Assembly: GCA_016191995.1 (NCBI GenBank)
Contig: JACPVA010000039.1
Coordinates: 1 to 56,369, forward strand
Direction: 5' to 3'
Source of the DNA: Burkholderiales bacterium
GTDB taxonomy: Bacteria; Pseudomonadota; Gammaproteobacteria; Burkholderiales; Burkholderiaceae_C
DNA length: 56,369 nucleotides
Part shown: piece by piece, positions 10,358 to 19,993 of the stretch
How positions within the stretch are numbered: the first letter of the stretch is position 1
Layout: every line of letters starts with the position of its first letter
Program-made: the position numbers and the translations under genes
Notes under the pieces: model-generated
The model's database searches: none
The model's input: the letters and a program-made list of their open reading frames with translations, nothing else
Told to the model about the DNA's origin: nothing

Positions 10358-11496
10358 ACTTCCTGTTCGCGCGTGTCATCGGGCCAGAAGGTACGGCTGC
10401 GCCCGAAGCGCAGCCAGCGCGGCGACCTGAAGCGCACGATGCGCCAGTAGAGCACGATATAGGCAACCGCGAAGACGACCAGGCACGCCACGAGGACCGC
10501 GGTGTGGCGCCAGAACAGGATCGCGGGCACGACCGAGCTGGTGCACAGCAGCCACAGGTACGGCGACGTCATCGAGTTGCGGCGCGCCATCGCGCGCGCC
10601 GTCTTGGGCCCCACGGCCCAGCGCATGACGCGCCGGTAGATCAAGGAATGCAGGTGGATGCCGTCCGGCATGCTCGGCGGCTGCTGGCGCAGGAAGCGCC
10701 GGCGATACATCGAGAAGACGGTCTCGAACACGGGGTAGATGCACAGCAGCAGCGGAAACATCGGGGAGACCTCGGCGTTGCGGACCAGCAGCAGCACCGA
10801 CAGCTCGGCGATGTAGAAGCCGAGGAAGTAGGCTCCGCCGTCCCCCAGGAAGATCAGGCCGGCGGGGAAGTTCCAGATGAAGAAGCCGAGCACGGCCCCG
10901 ATCCCCGCCACCGCGAGGGTGCCGATCACCGGGTCACCGACCTGGAACGCGACATAGGCCAAGCCGGCGAGCATGATCATCGCGCACATCGACGCCAGGC
11001 CGTTGAAGCCGTCGATGATGTTCATCGCATTGGCGATGCCGGCGACGGCGAACACGGTCACGATCAGCGCACCGATCGTGAACGAGACGACGAGGTCGAG
11101 GCCGGGGATCGCCGTATCCCGCAACTGCGCGTCGAGCAGCCAGAACGCGAGCACCGCCGAGGCCGCGGTCGCGAGCAGGCGCTTGCGGGCCGAGACCTGC
11201 TTGGTCAGGTCCTCCGCCAGGCCGAATGCGAACGCCGGCATCGCGCACACCATCAGGACCAGGCCGAGATCGCCGCCCGCCGACGCCCCGGCGAGCAGCG
11301 ATTGGTGGACCACCGCCACGATCAGCCCGGCGACGATGCCCAGACCTCCCACACGGGGCACCGGGACGACGTGAAACTTCTGCGGCCCGGTGAGGTCGTG
11401 GTCGACCATGCGCGAACGTGTCGACGCGTGGCGCACGATCAGCAGCGTCAGGACGATCGAGACGAACAAGGCGAGAAGCATCGAGATCATGGGCAC
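10354..11496 (-). CDS. WecA/MraY-family polyprenyl-phosphate glycosyl-1-phosphate transferase
   Basis: The 380-residue protein has about ten membrane segments and the GT4 family motifs: 'NAMNIIDGFNGLAS' (156-169) with the catalytic Asp, 'FLGDGGAYFLGF' (216-227), and 'GIHLHSLIYRR' in the last cytoplasmic loop. The first acidic pair reads 'AEDLTKQVSARKR' (E-D instead of the usual D-D). It would put the first sugar phosphate on undecaprenyl phosphate and so start the repeat unit of the polysaccharide encoded to the right. The sugar cannot be read from the sequence. It follows the Wzz-like gene by 43 bases and is coupled to rhlE. Confidence 0.87.
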   Translation of the reverse strand: MPMISMLLALFVSIVLTLLIVRHASTRSRMVDHDLTGPQKFHVVPVPRVGGLGIVAGLIVAVVHQSLLAGASAGGDLGLVLMVCAMPAFAFGLAEDLTKQVSARKRLLATAASAVLAFWLLDAQLRDTAIPGLDLVVSFTIGALIVTVFAVAGIANAMNIIDGFNGLASMCAMIMLAGLAYVAFQVGDPVIGTLAVAGIGAVLGFFIWNFPAGLIFLGDGGAYFLGFYIAELSVLLLVRNAEVSPMFPLLLCIYPVFETVFSMYRRRFLRQQPPSMPDGIHLHSLIYRRVMRWAVGPKTARAMARRNSMTSPYLWLLCTSSVVPAILFWRHTAVLVACLVVFAVAYIVLYWRIVRFRSPRWLRFGRSRTFWPDDTREQEV

Positions 11497-11539
11497 TCCT
11501 CGGGCCGCCGCGACGATGTCGTGAAAGTGCGCCGCATCG

Positions 11540-12730
11540 TCATGTCACCGTGCGCCTTCGAAATGCGCGGCGGAACGCCTGCCAGCGCGCGTGGGCCGCC
11601 GGATCGGAGTGCTCGGCCTGCCTGATGCGCGCGCCGGCGATCGTCCACCCCGCGAGCAGGACAAAGGCCCCGAGCGCGGCGACGATCCCGTACAGGCTGC
11701 GCTTGGGCCGGAGTTTTCGCTCCGGCGGGCGGGCGATGTCCACGACCTGGACCAGCGCCCCCTCGCGGCTTTCGTCGACGCGCGCGAGCTCGAACTGCTG
11801 GCCTACGAGCTCGTAGAGTGTCTCACGATACTTGAATTCCCGGTACTTGCTGACGTAGTCGGGGCCGAGCTCCGCCGGGTCGCGCGAGGCCTCGCTGCGC
11901 GACAGCTGGGACCGCAATGCCGCCACCGTGCCCTGCAGCGTCCGGACTTCCGGCGCCGCATCGGCGAAGGAACTGCGCAAGGCCTGCAGACGGACCTCGG
12001 CCGCCGTCAGCTCGGCGCGCAGCTTGGCATAGCTGTCGGCCGCCGCCTTCGGCTCGGCCTTGAGCGCCTCGATCGTGAAGCCGCTGGCCTGCAGCGCGGC
12101 CTGTGCATCCGCGAGCCGGTCCCTGGCCTGTTCGAGCTGGCGCTCGAAGAACAGCCGGCGCTGCTGCGCCTCGGTGATCGCCAGCTCGGTCGTCAGTCTC
12201 CGCAGCTCCGTCACGTAGTGGTTCGCGATCTCGGCCGCGCGCTGCGGGCTCTCGTCCTCCACCGACACGCTGATCAGGCCGTCCTTCTTGCCGATCGCGA
12301 TCACGGTATTGTTCGACAACTCGCGCCGCGCCTGCCAGCGTTGCTCGACGTCGTAGGCACGCATGAGCTCGAAGCGGTCGATGATGCGGTCGGTCGCGTT
12401 GTCGCTGAGCATCAGCGAGGCATACAGTTCCGCCGGACTGCGCCCGCCCAGCGACAGACCCGACAGCGCCCCCAGTGCGCCCAGCGAGGCCAGTGCCGAG
12501 GCCGCCGCGCTGCTCGGCTGCTGCTGCGTCAGCAGCCTGGTCGTCGCCTGGTAGGTCTTCGGCACCAGGAAGCTGGCGCCCACGGAGACCGCTCCGGCCA
12601 GCATCGGGACGATCAGCATCCGGCGCCAGACCTTCGCCAGCGGCGTGAGGAACTCGATCAGGCTGCCGTCGGGTTGCGCCGGCTCGCGCCGCGCATCCTC
12701 TGCGGCCGACGGATCGGAGGTCGAGGCCAT
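11540..12730 (-). CDS. Wzz-type polysaccharide co-polymerase (chain-length determinant)
   Basis: This 396-residue protein has the PCP layout: a membrane segment near residues 38-56 ('RRMLIVPMLAGAVSVGASF'), a long periplasmic region dominated by coiled coil (roughly 180-300), and a second membrane segment near 345-370 preceded by 'RPPERKLRPKRSLYGIVAAL', the proline-rich motif typical of Wzz. There is no C-terminal tyrosine-kinase domain, so it is the short form. It would set chain length and couple polymerisation to the exporter encoded 8 bases upstream. Confidence 0.87.
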   Translation of the reverse strand: MASTSDPSAAEDARREPAQPDGSLIEFLTPLAKVWRRMLIVPMLAGAVSVGASFLVPKTYQATTRLLTQQQPSSAAASALASLGALGALSGLSLGGRSPAELYASLMLSDNATDRIIDRFELMRAYDVEQRWQARRELSNNTVIAIGKKDGLISVSVEDESPQRAAEIANHYVTELRRLTTELAITEAQQRRLFFERQLEQARDRLADAQAALQASGFTIEALKAEPKAAADSYAKLRAELTAAEVRLQALRSSFADAAPEVRTLQGTVAALRSQLSRSEASRDPAELGPDYVSKYREFKYRETLYELVGQQFELARVDESREGALVQVVDIARPPERKLRPKRSLYGIVAALGAFVLLAGWTIAGARIRQAEHSDPAAHARWQAFRRAFRRRTVT

Positions 12731-12738
12731 CGCGCGCG

Positions 12739-14670
12739 TCAGTTCGACAGCGACTTGAACGCGGCGACGCCCAGGCCGAACTGGTACAGCACCTGTGTCC
12801 AGTCCTTGGCGCTCTGGAGGAAGGTCGTGCGGTCGATCTCCTCGGGCACGAAGATGGTGTCGCCCGGCAGCGCCGGCTGGTCACCGAGCGTGCCGGCCGC
12901 GAACCATCCCGAAGACTGGCTCTCGCTGATGACGGTCCCGTTGGCACGGATGACGAAGACGCTGCGCCGGTCGGCCGCCCGCGTCGGTCCGCCGGCCAGG
13001 CGCAGGTAGTCTGCGAGCTGACGCTGCTCGCCGAAGAGGTAGTTGCCGGTGCTGAAGACGCTTCCGAAGACGCCCACCGATGTGGCCCTGGGCGGCACCA
13101 TGATTCGATCTCCGTCCTCCAGCAGCAGCGCTGGCAGGTTCGCCGACTCGGGCGTCAGCTCCAGGACGACACGACCCGTGGGCCGCAGCGCGCGCAGGCG
13201 GTCGATCAGGCGCGTCGTCGAGGCCGCGCGCAGCGACTGCGACGTCGCCTCCTCGGGGCTGCTGGCCCGCTGCAGCGCGGCCGCGCGCGCGAACTCGGTC
13301 TCGACGTCGCGCAGCGCGCGGTCGTAGTTCTCCTGCTGGCCGAGCCGCACGCTTTCGCGCGTGAACTCCGTGCCGAAGAGGAAGGCGGATTCGGTCAGCC
13401 CCCCGGCGGCGGCGACGGCGTCCTGCAGCGTACTGCCCGGCGGCAGTACGTAGGTGCCCGGATGGCGCACTTCGCCCTCGACGCGCACGCGCTTGTTCTG
13501 CGGGAGTTGCGACCCGGCCACCGCCACCACGCTGATCGCGCGCAGCACGTCGCCCTGCGACAGCACGCGCGACTCGCTCTCCGGCAGCGGCCACTCGGTC
13601 ACGCGAACCGTGTCGCGATCCTGCAGCCGCTCGAGCGTCAGGCGGCGCACATCAGCCACCGCCGACAGGCCACCGCCCATCTCGATCAGGTCGCGCACCG
13701 TCTCGCCGGGCAGGAGTTCGAAGATCGCCGGCCGATTGACGCTCCCGATCAACGCCACCTGCGTGCCGACAGGACCCACGTGCACGACGTCGTCCGGCTG
13801 CAGCCGCAGATCGCCGCCGCGCTCGCCCCGGACCAGCAACTCGTAGATGTCGAACGAACGCGGAGGCTGGCCGGCACGACGAAGCGTGATCTTCCTGAAG
13901 CTGCCCGAACTGGCCGGGCCGCCGGCACGCATGACGGCGTGGCTGATGGTCGACAGGCTGCCCAGCGTGTAGGCGCCTGGCGACTCGACGAAGCCGGTGA
14001 CGAAGACGCGCACCGGCCGCAGCCGGCCGAGCGACACGGCAAGGTCGAAGTTGCGGAAGACCCTCTCGACACGCCTGCGGACAAGCGCATCGAGCTCCGA
14101 GTAGCGCGCACCTGCCACGGGGATCGACCCCACGCGCGGAACCGTGATCAGGCCGGCACGGTCGACCCGAAGCTCCAGATCGGCATCCACCGAGCCCCAC
14201 AGGGCGAGGCGCAGTTCGTCCCCGGGCTGCACGGCATAGTCGGGCGGAACCATCGGCAACGGCTGCAGATCGTCCGCCGGGTCCAGCTCGCGCCGCAGCA
14301 CCTCGCTGCCAAAACGCCTGATCTCGGTCGGTTCGCCGTCCGGTCGCGGGCCGGCCAATCGGCTGGCGAAGCGCTCGAACTCATCGAGCTCGCGCGGCTG
14401 CGGTGTCGGGCGCAGCATCAGCTCCGACGGGAAGCGGCCCGGCTGCCGAAGCAGCGAAGCGCTCTCGCCCGCCGTCCCAGGAGCGGTGGTCGGCGCCGGC
14501 AGCTGCTGCAGGCGCACGGGACCTTCGATCAGGACGGAATCCGAGCCGGCCGGCCTGACGGCCGAGGAAGGCGACTGGGCACCCGAAAAGCCGCAGCCCA
14601 GCAGCAAGGACACGATCGCAAGGAGGCGGATCAGGCGCGAGGCCGAAGCGCTCGTTGGGGGAATTGGCAT
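12739..14670 (-). CDS. Wza-type outer-membrane polysaccharide exporter with several SLBB domains
   Basis: The 643-residue protein begins with a lipoprotein signal: a hydrophobic stretch near residues 15-25 ending in the lipobox 'LLLGC'. A poly_export domain follows ('DYAVQPGDELRLALWGSV', about residue 135), then repeated SLBB-like units marked by 'VTGFVESPGAYTLG', 'LIGSVNRPAIFELLPG', 'VEGEVRHPGTYVLPPG' and 'GSVFSTGNYLFGEQRQLADY'. It is much longer than E. coli Wza (about 380 residues) because of the extra SLBB units. The ATG at 14670 is chosen because the signal peptide starts there, although the frame stays open far upstream. It diverges from the sugar genes at 14944. Confidence 0.88.
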   Translation of the reverse strand: MPIPPTSASASRLIRLLAIVSLLLGCGFSGAQSPSSAVRPAGSDSVLIEGPVRLQQLPAPTTAPGTAGESASLLRQPGRFPSELMLRPTPQPRELDEFERFASRLAGPRPDGEPTEIRRFGSEVLRRELDPADDLQPLPMVPPDYAVQPGDELRLALWGSVDADLELRVDRAGLITVPRVGSIPVAGARYSELDALVRRRVERVFRNFDLAVSLGRLRPVRVFVTGFVESPGAYTLGSLSTISHAVMRAGGPASSGSFRKITLRRAGQPPRSFDIYELLVRGERGGDLRLQPDDVVHVGPVGTQVALIGSVNRPAIFELLPGETVRDLIEMGGGLSAVADVRRLTLERLQDRDTVRVTEWPLPESESRVLSQGDVLRAISVVAVAGSQLPQNKRVRVEGEVRHPGTYVLPPGSTLQDAVAAAGGLTESAFLFGTEFTRESVRLGQQENYDRALRDVETEFARAAALQRASSPEEATSQSLRAASTTRLIDRLRALRPTGRVVLELTPESANLPALLLEDGDRIMVPPRATSVGVFGSVFSTGNYLFGEQRQLADYLRLAGGPTRAADRRSVFVIRANGTVISESQSSGWFAAGTLGDQPALPGDTIFVPEEIDRTTFLQSAKDWTQVLYQFGLGVAAFKSLSN

Positions 14671-14943
14671 GAAGAAGCAGGCAGCAGGACGACGCTCCGC
14701 AGCCGGACGGGTCGCCTGGAAGCGGCGGGATTGTAGCGGTCGGGCGAGGCCCTCACTTGGCCACCTCGAGCGGCCCCCGCGAGGCCGACTCCCCCGGCAC
14801 CGCCGTCGAATCGAGGCCCGGGCGCGCGCCGACGACGCGGCGCGGTCGCAGCTCGGCAGCTCGGCAACCCGGACGATGTTCGATAATGCCACCCTCGAGT
14901 CCGTGCCGAGGCGCTCGCATCTTGCGCCTTGCTTTCCAGTTGC

Positions 14944-15774
14944 ATGTCGTTGCCAACCCCGCACCCAGCCAACATTCATCCGGCCGCCCATGTCGCCACC
15001 GAGGCCCGCGTCGGACCGGGTTGCGTCATTGGCCCTGGCGTCGTCGTGCCCGCAGGCTGCGCGCTTGCCGCCGACATCAGCGTGGGTCCCAACGTCGTCT
15101 TCGTCGAGCCCGACGGCGGCGGCCGCTTGCCAGCTCGTGTGGAGGCCCGCGTTCGCATAGGCGCCAATGCCGTCGTCTACCCGGACCTGGTGCTTGCAGC
15201 GGGCGTGGTCGTACGTCCTGGTTCGGTGGTCACCCGGTCGGTTCCGCACGGCGCGATCGTCGAGGGCAATCCGGCCACGATCGTCGGCTACGTCGACGCC
15301 GAGCGCAGCCTCGACCTTCCGGCGCCGATGATCGACGGCGAGTTTGAGGGGCCGGTCCGCGCGACCCCGGTCGACGGCGTCACGCTGCATCGCCTGAAGG
15401 TTGTCCCGGACCTGCGCGGCAACCTGACGGTTGGCGAGTTCGAGCGCGACATCCCGTTCCGTCCGCTGCGCTACTTCATCGTCTTCGGCGTGCCCAGCCG
15501 CGAGACGCGCGGCGAGCACGCCCACCGAGGTTGTCAGCAGTTCCTGGTCTGCGTGCGCGGCAGCTGCGCCGTCGTGGCCGACGATGGCCGGCGCCGCGTC
15601 GAGGTCCGGCTGGACTCGCTGGACGCCGGGCTGTACCTGCCTCCGATGGTCTGGGGGATCCAGTACAAGTACTCGCCCGATGCGGCATTGCTGGTGTTCG
15701 CGTCCCACCACTACGACGCCGCCGACTACATCCGCGACTATGGCGAGTTCCTGCGCGCGAAGGGGCTCACGTGA
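14944..15774 (+). CDS. Bifunctional hexapeptide acetyltransferase / dTDP-sugar 3,4-ketoisomerase (WxcM-like)
   Basis: This 276-residue protein joins two enzymes. Residues 10-125 are a left-handed beta-helix acetyltransferase ('HPAAHVATEARVGPGCVIGP', 'VRIGANAVVYPDLVLAAG', 'GNPATIVGYV'). Residues 140-276 are a FdtA/WxcM cupin ('IPFRPLRYFIVFGVPS', 'GEHAHRGCQQFLVC', 'LPPMVWGIQYKYSPDA', 'YDAADYIRDY') with the catalytic His pair in G-E-H-A-H. Together they would isomerise dTDP-4-keto-6-deoxyglucose to the 3-keto sugar and N-acetylate the amino sugar made by the aminotransferase at 16327. The ATG at 14944 is used; an in-frame TTG lies 15 bases upstream. Confidence 0.87.
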   Translation: MSLPTPHPANIHPAAHVATEARVGPGCVIGPGVVVPAGCALAADISVGPNVVFVEPDGGGRLPARVEARVRIGANAVVYPDLVLAAGVVVRPGSVVTRSVPHGAIVEGNPATIVGYVDAERSLDLPAPMIDGEFEGPVRATPVDGVTLHRLKVVPDLRGNLTVGEFERDIPFRPLRYFIVFGVPSRETRGEHAHRGCQQFLVCVRGSCAVVADDGRRRVEVRLDSLDAGLYLPPMVWGIQYKYSPDAALLVFASHHYDAADYIRDYGEFLRAKGLT

Positions 15775-16349
15775 GCGCTCCGGCATGGAAGCGTCCGCGT
15801 CGCATGGTCGGCAAGACCCTGGTGCTGCGCAACGCGGATGTCCACGACAGCGCATTCATCCTGGCGCTGCGCACCGACGCGGTGAAGTCGCGACACATGT
15901 CGCCCACCCCGAACGACCTCGCGGCCCAGCAGGACTACCTGCGCCGGTACGCCGAGAGCAGCGAGAGCATCTATTTCATCGTCGAGTCGCTGGGCGGGGA
16001 GCCCCTGGGCACGGTTCGCATGTACGACGCGCGCGGCGACAGCTTTTCCTGGGGCAGCTGGATCATCAAGGACGGTGCGCCGGTCTGGACCGCCGTGGAG
16101 TCTGCGCTGATGGTCTACACCTACGCACTGGACCATCTCGGGTTCACGCGCGCGCATTGCCTGGTGCGCAAGGACAACGTGCGCGTCTGGACCTTCCACG
16201 AGCGCTTCGGCGCGCATCGCTTCGGCGAGCACGGCGACCAGTACGAGTACCGAATCGCGCCGGAGGTGATCCGCGCCTCGCTGCGCCGCTACGGCCGCTT
16301 CCTGCCAGGTCCGATCGTCGTCGAACATGACGAACCTGCCCTTTCTTGA
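15771..16349 (+). CDS. GNAT family N-acetyltransferase (RimJ/RimL-like)
   Basis: This 192-residue protein is read from a GTG at 15771 that overlaps the previous stop (GTGA); an in-frame ATG follows 33 bases later. It shows the GNAT fold order: '[20 protein letters not shown]' at the start, '[20 protein letters not shown]' in the middle, and the acetyl-CoA and C-terminal part '[20 protein letters not shown]', '[19 protein letters not shown]'. It most likely acylates an amino sugar. Because the upstream fusion already has an acetyltransferase domain, it may act on a second position or use another acyl group. It overlaps the next gene by 23 bases. Confidence 0.82.
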   Translation: MSAPAWKRPRRMVGKTLVLRNADVHDSAFILALRTDAVKSRHMSPTPNDLAAQQDYLRRYAESSESIYFIVESLGGEPLGTVRMYDARGDSFSWGSWIIKDGAPVWTAVESALMVYTYALDHLGFTRAHCLVRKDNVRVWTFHERFGAHRFGEHGDQYEYRIAPEVIRASLRRYGRFLPGPIVVEHDEPALS

Positions 16350-17427
16350 TCTCGGCGCGATCCAGCAGTCCTATGCGCCGGCGCTGCGCGAGGCGTTCGA
16401 GCGCGTGCTGCAATCGGGCTGGTACGTCCTCGGGCGCGAAGTCGAGCAGTTCGAGCGCGAGTACGCGGCGTTCTGCACTGCGCGCGAGTGCGTTGGGGTG
16501 GCCAACGGCCTGGACGCGTTGTCGCTGGCGCTGCGCGCGCTCGATATCGGGCCGGGCGACGAGGTGATCGTGCCGTCCAACACCTACATCGCGACCTGGC
16601 TCGCGGTCAGCCAGGTGGGCGCCACGCCGGTGCCGGTGGAGCCGCGCGAGGCGACGGCCAACCTCGACCCGGCGCGAATCGCCGCGTCGCTGACCTCGCG
16701 CACGCGCGCGGTGATGCCGGTGCACCTCTACGGCCAGCCGGCCGATCTGACGCCGATCCTGGCGCTTGCGCGCGAGCACGGACTTAAGGTCGTCGAAGAC
16801 GCCGCCCAGGCCCACGGCGCTTCCTACGGCGGTCGCCGCGTCGGCGCCCACGGCGATGCGGTCGCGTGGAGCTTCTACCCGGGCAAGAACCTCGGCGCGC
16901 TGGGGGATGCCGGCGCGGTGACGACCGACGACCCCGCGCTGGCCGACCGCATCCGCGTGCTGCGCAACTACGGCTCACGGCGCAAGTACCACAACGAGGT
17001 CCTCGGCGTGAATTCGCGCCTGGACGAGTTGCAGGCCGCGCTGCTGCGCGCCAAGCTGTCGCGCCTGGACGAGGACAACGCGCGGCGCGCGGCGATCGCC
17101 GCGCGCTACCTGGACCGCCTGGCCCACGGCCCCGTGCGCCCGATCCAGGTCGAGCCGCAATGCGGCAGCGTCTGGCACCTGTTCGTGGTCCGCCACCCGC
17201 AGCGCGACGCCCTGGCCGAGGCGCTGGCGCAGCGTGGCATCGCCACCATGATCCACTATCCGGTGCCGCCGCATCTGCAACCCGCATACGCAGCGCTGGG
17301 ATTCGCCCCGGGATCGTTCCCGATCGCCGAGGCGCTTCATCGCGAGGTCCTGAGCCTGCCGATGGGGCCGACGATGCGCCCGGAGGACGCCGACCGGGTC
17401 GTCGACGCCATCCATGCGTTCGCCTGA
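16327..17427 (+). CDS. DegT/DnrJ/EryC1/StrS-family sugar aminotransferase (FdtB/WxcK-like)
   Basis: The 366-residue PLP enzyme would transfer an amino group from glutamate to C3 of a dTDP-3-keto-6-deoxyhexose. The PLP lysine is Lys187 in '[17 protein letters not shown]', and the ring-binding Asp158 lies in '[15 protein letters not shown]'. '[19 protein letters not shown]' and '[20 protein letters not shown]' match the FdtB/QdtB group. Its place next to the ketoisomerase/acetyltransferase fusion fits a dTDP-Fuc3NAc or dTDP-Qui3NAc pathway. The glucose-1-phosphate thymidylyltransferase and the 4,6-dehydratase are not in this window. Confidence 0.9.
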   Translation: MTNLPFLDLGAIQQSYAPALREAFERVLQSGWYVLGREVEQFEREYAAFCTARECVGVANGLDALSLALRALDIGPGDEVIVPSNTYIATWLAVSQVGATPVPVEPREATANLDPARIAASLTSRTRAVMPVHLYGQPADLTPILALAREHGLKVVEDAAQAHGASYGGRRVGAHGDAVAWSFYPGKNLGALGDAGAVTTDDPALADRIRVLRNYGSRRKYHNEVLGVNSRLDELQAALLRAKLSRLDEDNARRAAIAARYLDRLAHGPVRPIQVEPQCGSVWHLFVVRHPQRDALAEALAQRGIATMIHYPVPPHLQPAYAALGFAPGSFPIAEALHREVLSLPMGPTMRPEDADRVVDAIHAFA

Positions 17428-17463
17428 GCCCCGCCACTCGACCGGGGCGGGGAACCCGGCACG

Positions 17464-18747
17464 ATGAGCCTGGCGCGTACCACGGTGCTCAATGGCGCCG
17501 CCACCGCGGTCCGGCTGGCGGCCGGGCTCGCACTGAACAAGCTGCTGGCGGTCTACGTCGGGCCGTCCGGCTTCGGCGTCATCGGGCAGTTCCAGAGCCT
17601 CACCGCGATGGTCGGCGCCGCCGCCGGCGGCATCTTCGGCCCCGGCGTGACGAAGCTGACCGCCGAGCACGGCCGCTCGCCGCAGGCCCAGACGGCAGTC
17701 TGGCGCACGGCGCTGACCCTCGGCCTGGTCGGCGCCGGCGCGGCGTCGCTGCTGGTGCTGGCGTTCGGCCCGGCACTTGCCGAGGGTGTGCTCGGCGACG
17801 CCGAGCTGCGCGGTGTGCTGCCCTGGCTGGCGGCGACCTCGGCGCTGCTGGCCGTCAACACGGTGCTGCTGGCCGCGCTCAGCGGGCTGAAGCGGGTCGA
17901 CGCCTTCGTCACTGCGACCATCCTCGGCAGCCTCGCCAGCGTCGGGGCGGCGGCCCTGCTGGTGCTGCGCTTCGGCCTGTTCGGCGGCTTGATCGCGCTG
18001 CCGATCGGCCAGGCGCTGTGCGGCGTGGTCACGGCCCTGGTATTCCGACGCGTCTGGCGCAGCCGCTGGCGCGGCCTGGTCGGGCGCATCGATCGCCGCG
18101 CCGTGAATTCGCTGGCCGGCTTCGGGCTGATGGCGGCGACGACCGCGGTGGTGGTGCCGGTGTCGCAGATCGTGATCCGCGACGGCCTGACGCGGATCGC
18201 CGGCGCCGAGCTCGCCGGACTGTGGCAGGCGATGTGGAAGCTCAGCGAAACGCACCTGCTGATGCTGACGACGACGCTATCGCTGCACTTCCTGCCGCGC
18301 CTGGCCGAGATCCGGGAGGGCGCGGAATTGCGCCGCGAGATCGCCAGGGGCTACCGCTTCGTGCTGCCGCTGGTCATGACGACGGCGGCCGCCATCTTCT
18401 TGCTGCGCGAGCCGCTCACGCTGGCCCTTTTCTCGCCCGCCTTCCTGCCGCTGGCGCAGGCGCTGGGTTGGCAGCTGCTGGGCGACGTGCTCAAGATCGC
18501 GAGCTGGGTCCCGGCCTACACGATGATCAGCCACGCGCGCACGCGGCTTTACATCGCGACCGAGCTCGTCTTCGCCGTCCTGGTCACGCTGGCCTGCCTG
18601 GCCGGCGCGCACACCTGGGGACTGCCCGGCGCGGCGGCCGGCTACGCGGCGACCTACGCGATCTACTGGGCGGTGCTGCACGGTCAGCTCGGCACGCTCG
18701 CCCGGCGCCTCGACCGCCACCATCCCGCCCCGGCCGCCGGCGCCTGA
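17464..18747 (+). CDS. Wzx-type lipid-linked oligosaccharide flippase
   Basis: This 427-residue protein has about twelve membrane segments and begins 'TVLNGAATAVRLAAGLALN', followed by 'VYVGPSGFGVIGQFQS'. It ends in a short charged, proline-rich tail. The opening and the 'GPGVTKLTAEH' loop match the WzxE/O-antigen translocase branch of the MOP superfamily. It would flip the undecaprenyl-linked repeat unit to the periplasmic face. It lies 36 bases after the aminotransferase in the same direction. Confidence 0.87.
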   Translation: MSLARTTVLNGAATAVRLAAGLALNKLLAVYVGPSGFGVIGQFQSLTAMVGAAAGGIFGPGVTKLTAEHGRSPQAQTAVWRTALTLGLVGAGAASLLVLAFGPALAEGVLGDAELRGVLPWLAATSALLAVNTVLLAALSGLKRVDAFVTATILGSLASVGAAALLVLRFGLFGGLIALPIGQALCGVVTALVFRRVWRSRWRGLVGRIDRRAVNSLAGFGLMAATTAVVVPVSQIVIRDGLTRIAGAELAGLWQAMWKLSETHLLMLTTTLSLHFLPRLAEIREGAELRREIARGYRFVLPLVMTTAAAIFLLREPLTLALFSPAFLPLAQALGWQLLGDVLKIASWVPAYTMISHARTRLYIATELVFAVLVTLACLAGAHTWGLPGAAAGYAATYAIYWAVLHGQLGTLARRLDRHHPAPAAGA

Positions 18748-18770
18748 GACCTCGGCAGGCCTTGGTGGCG

Positions 18771-19874
18771 ATGCGAATCCTGATCCCGGTCATCGGCTTC
18801 GGCCGTGCCGGCGGCTATCGCGTGCTGTCCGAGCTGGCCAACCACTGGATCGACCTCGGTGCGAAGGTCGACTTTCTCGTCGACGCGCGAAGCGACCCGC
18901 CCTACTTCCCGACCCGTGCCGGCATCCGGCGGTTCGGTCGCGATGGTCGCGAGATGACCGCCGGCGCGAAGCCGGCACCGTTCGCCGCACACGGCAACGC
19001 GGCGTCGATCTACCTCGGCATGTGGCGCGCGCTGCGCCGGCTGGCGCCGCAGTACGACGTCGTGCTGGCCAACCACTCGCTGACGGCATGGCCGGTGGCG
19101 CTGGCGCCCTCACCGGCCCGGGGGCGCCGCGGCCGCGTCTATTACATCCAGGCCTACGAACCGGAGTATTTCGCCGGCGAGCATGGCTGGCGTGCACGCG
19201 TGCTCCAAGCGCTTTCGAGCGCCAGCTACCTGCTGCCGCTGCGGCGGGTCGTCAACGCGCCGATCTACCTCGACTACCGCGGCATCCGGGCCAGCGACTG
19301 GATCCCACCGGGGGTGGACGATGCGCTATTCACGCGCCGGCCGACGCCGCCGGGCAGCGCGTGCGGCGAGCCCTGGACGATCGGCGCCATCGGGCGTCGC
19401 GAGCCAGCCAAGGGCACCGCCGATGTGCTCGCGGCCTTCGAGCGCCTGGCCGCGCGCAGGCCCGACGTCCGGCTGCGCGTGGCCTACGGCAACCTGCCCG
19501 AGGGCTGGTCGCACCCGCGCGCAGAGGTCGTCGTGCCGGCCGACGACCGCGAACTGGCGGCGTACTACCGATCGCTCGACATCATGCTCGCGCCCGGGAC
19601 GGTGCAGCTCGGCGCGGCGCACTATCCGGTGCTGGAGGCGATGGCCAGCGGCGTGGCGGTCGTCACGACCGGCTACTTGCCCGCGGCACCCGACAATGCC
19701 TGGCTGGTACCGGTCCACGCACCCGATGCGATCGCCGCCGCGATCGAGGACATCATGCGCACCCCGCCCGAGGTGCTCGCGGCACGCCTGGACCGCGCCG
19801 CGGCAGCCGTCGAGGGCTTCACCTGGCGCGCCGTGGCTGGCCGCTTCCTGGAGCTCCTGCGCCAAGATGCCTGA
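18771..19874 (+). CDS. Glycosyltransferase, GT4-like (GT-B fold)
   Basis: The 367-residue protein begins 'MRILIPVIGFGRAGGYRVL', the glycine-rich loop of GT-B enzymes. The C-terminal half has 'IGAIGRREPAKGTADVLAAF', the binding-site segment with Arg and Lys, and 'HYPVLEAMASGVAVVTTGYL', which holds the conserved Glu of GT4 transferases. It would add one sugar to the lipid-linked repeat unit in the cytoplasm; donor and acceptor cannot be read. It starts 23 bases after the flippase gene. The 590-base repeat region lies directly downstream. Confidence 0.85.
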   Translation: MRILIPVIGFGRAGGYRVLSELANHWIDLGAKVDFLVDARSDPPYFPTRAGIRRFGRDGREMTAGAKPAPFAAHGNAASIYLGMWRALRRLAPQYDVVLANHSLTAWPVALAPSPARGRRGRVYYIQAYEPEYFAGEHGWRARVLQALSSASYLLPLRRVVNAPIYLDYRGIRASDWIPPGVDDALFTRRPTPPGSACGEPWTIGAIGRREPAKGTADVLAAFERLAARRPDVRLRVAYGNLPEGWSHPRAEVVVPADDRELAAYYRSLDIMLAPGTVQLGAAHYPVLEAMASGVAVVTTGYLPAAPDNAWLVPVHAPDAIAAAIEDIMRTPPEVLAARLDRAAAAVEGFTWRAVAGRFLELLRQDA

Positions 19875-19993
19875 TACGAATTCGCGCTCGGTCGTCGAAC
19901 GCTCGCAGGCCACGCGGACTTCCCGTCTCGGCCCGTTTGGGGCGGTCGCCGAAGTCAGTTCTTCAGTGGTTCTGGCGTGCGATATGCCAGCGT

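Noticed and set aside
14671-15855. Extension of the Wza-like frame by about 395 residues upstream of 14670
   Set aside because: The extension runs antisense through the acetyltransferase/ketoisomerase gene, and a proper lipoprotein signal begins at 14670.
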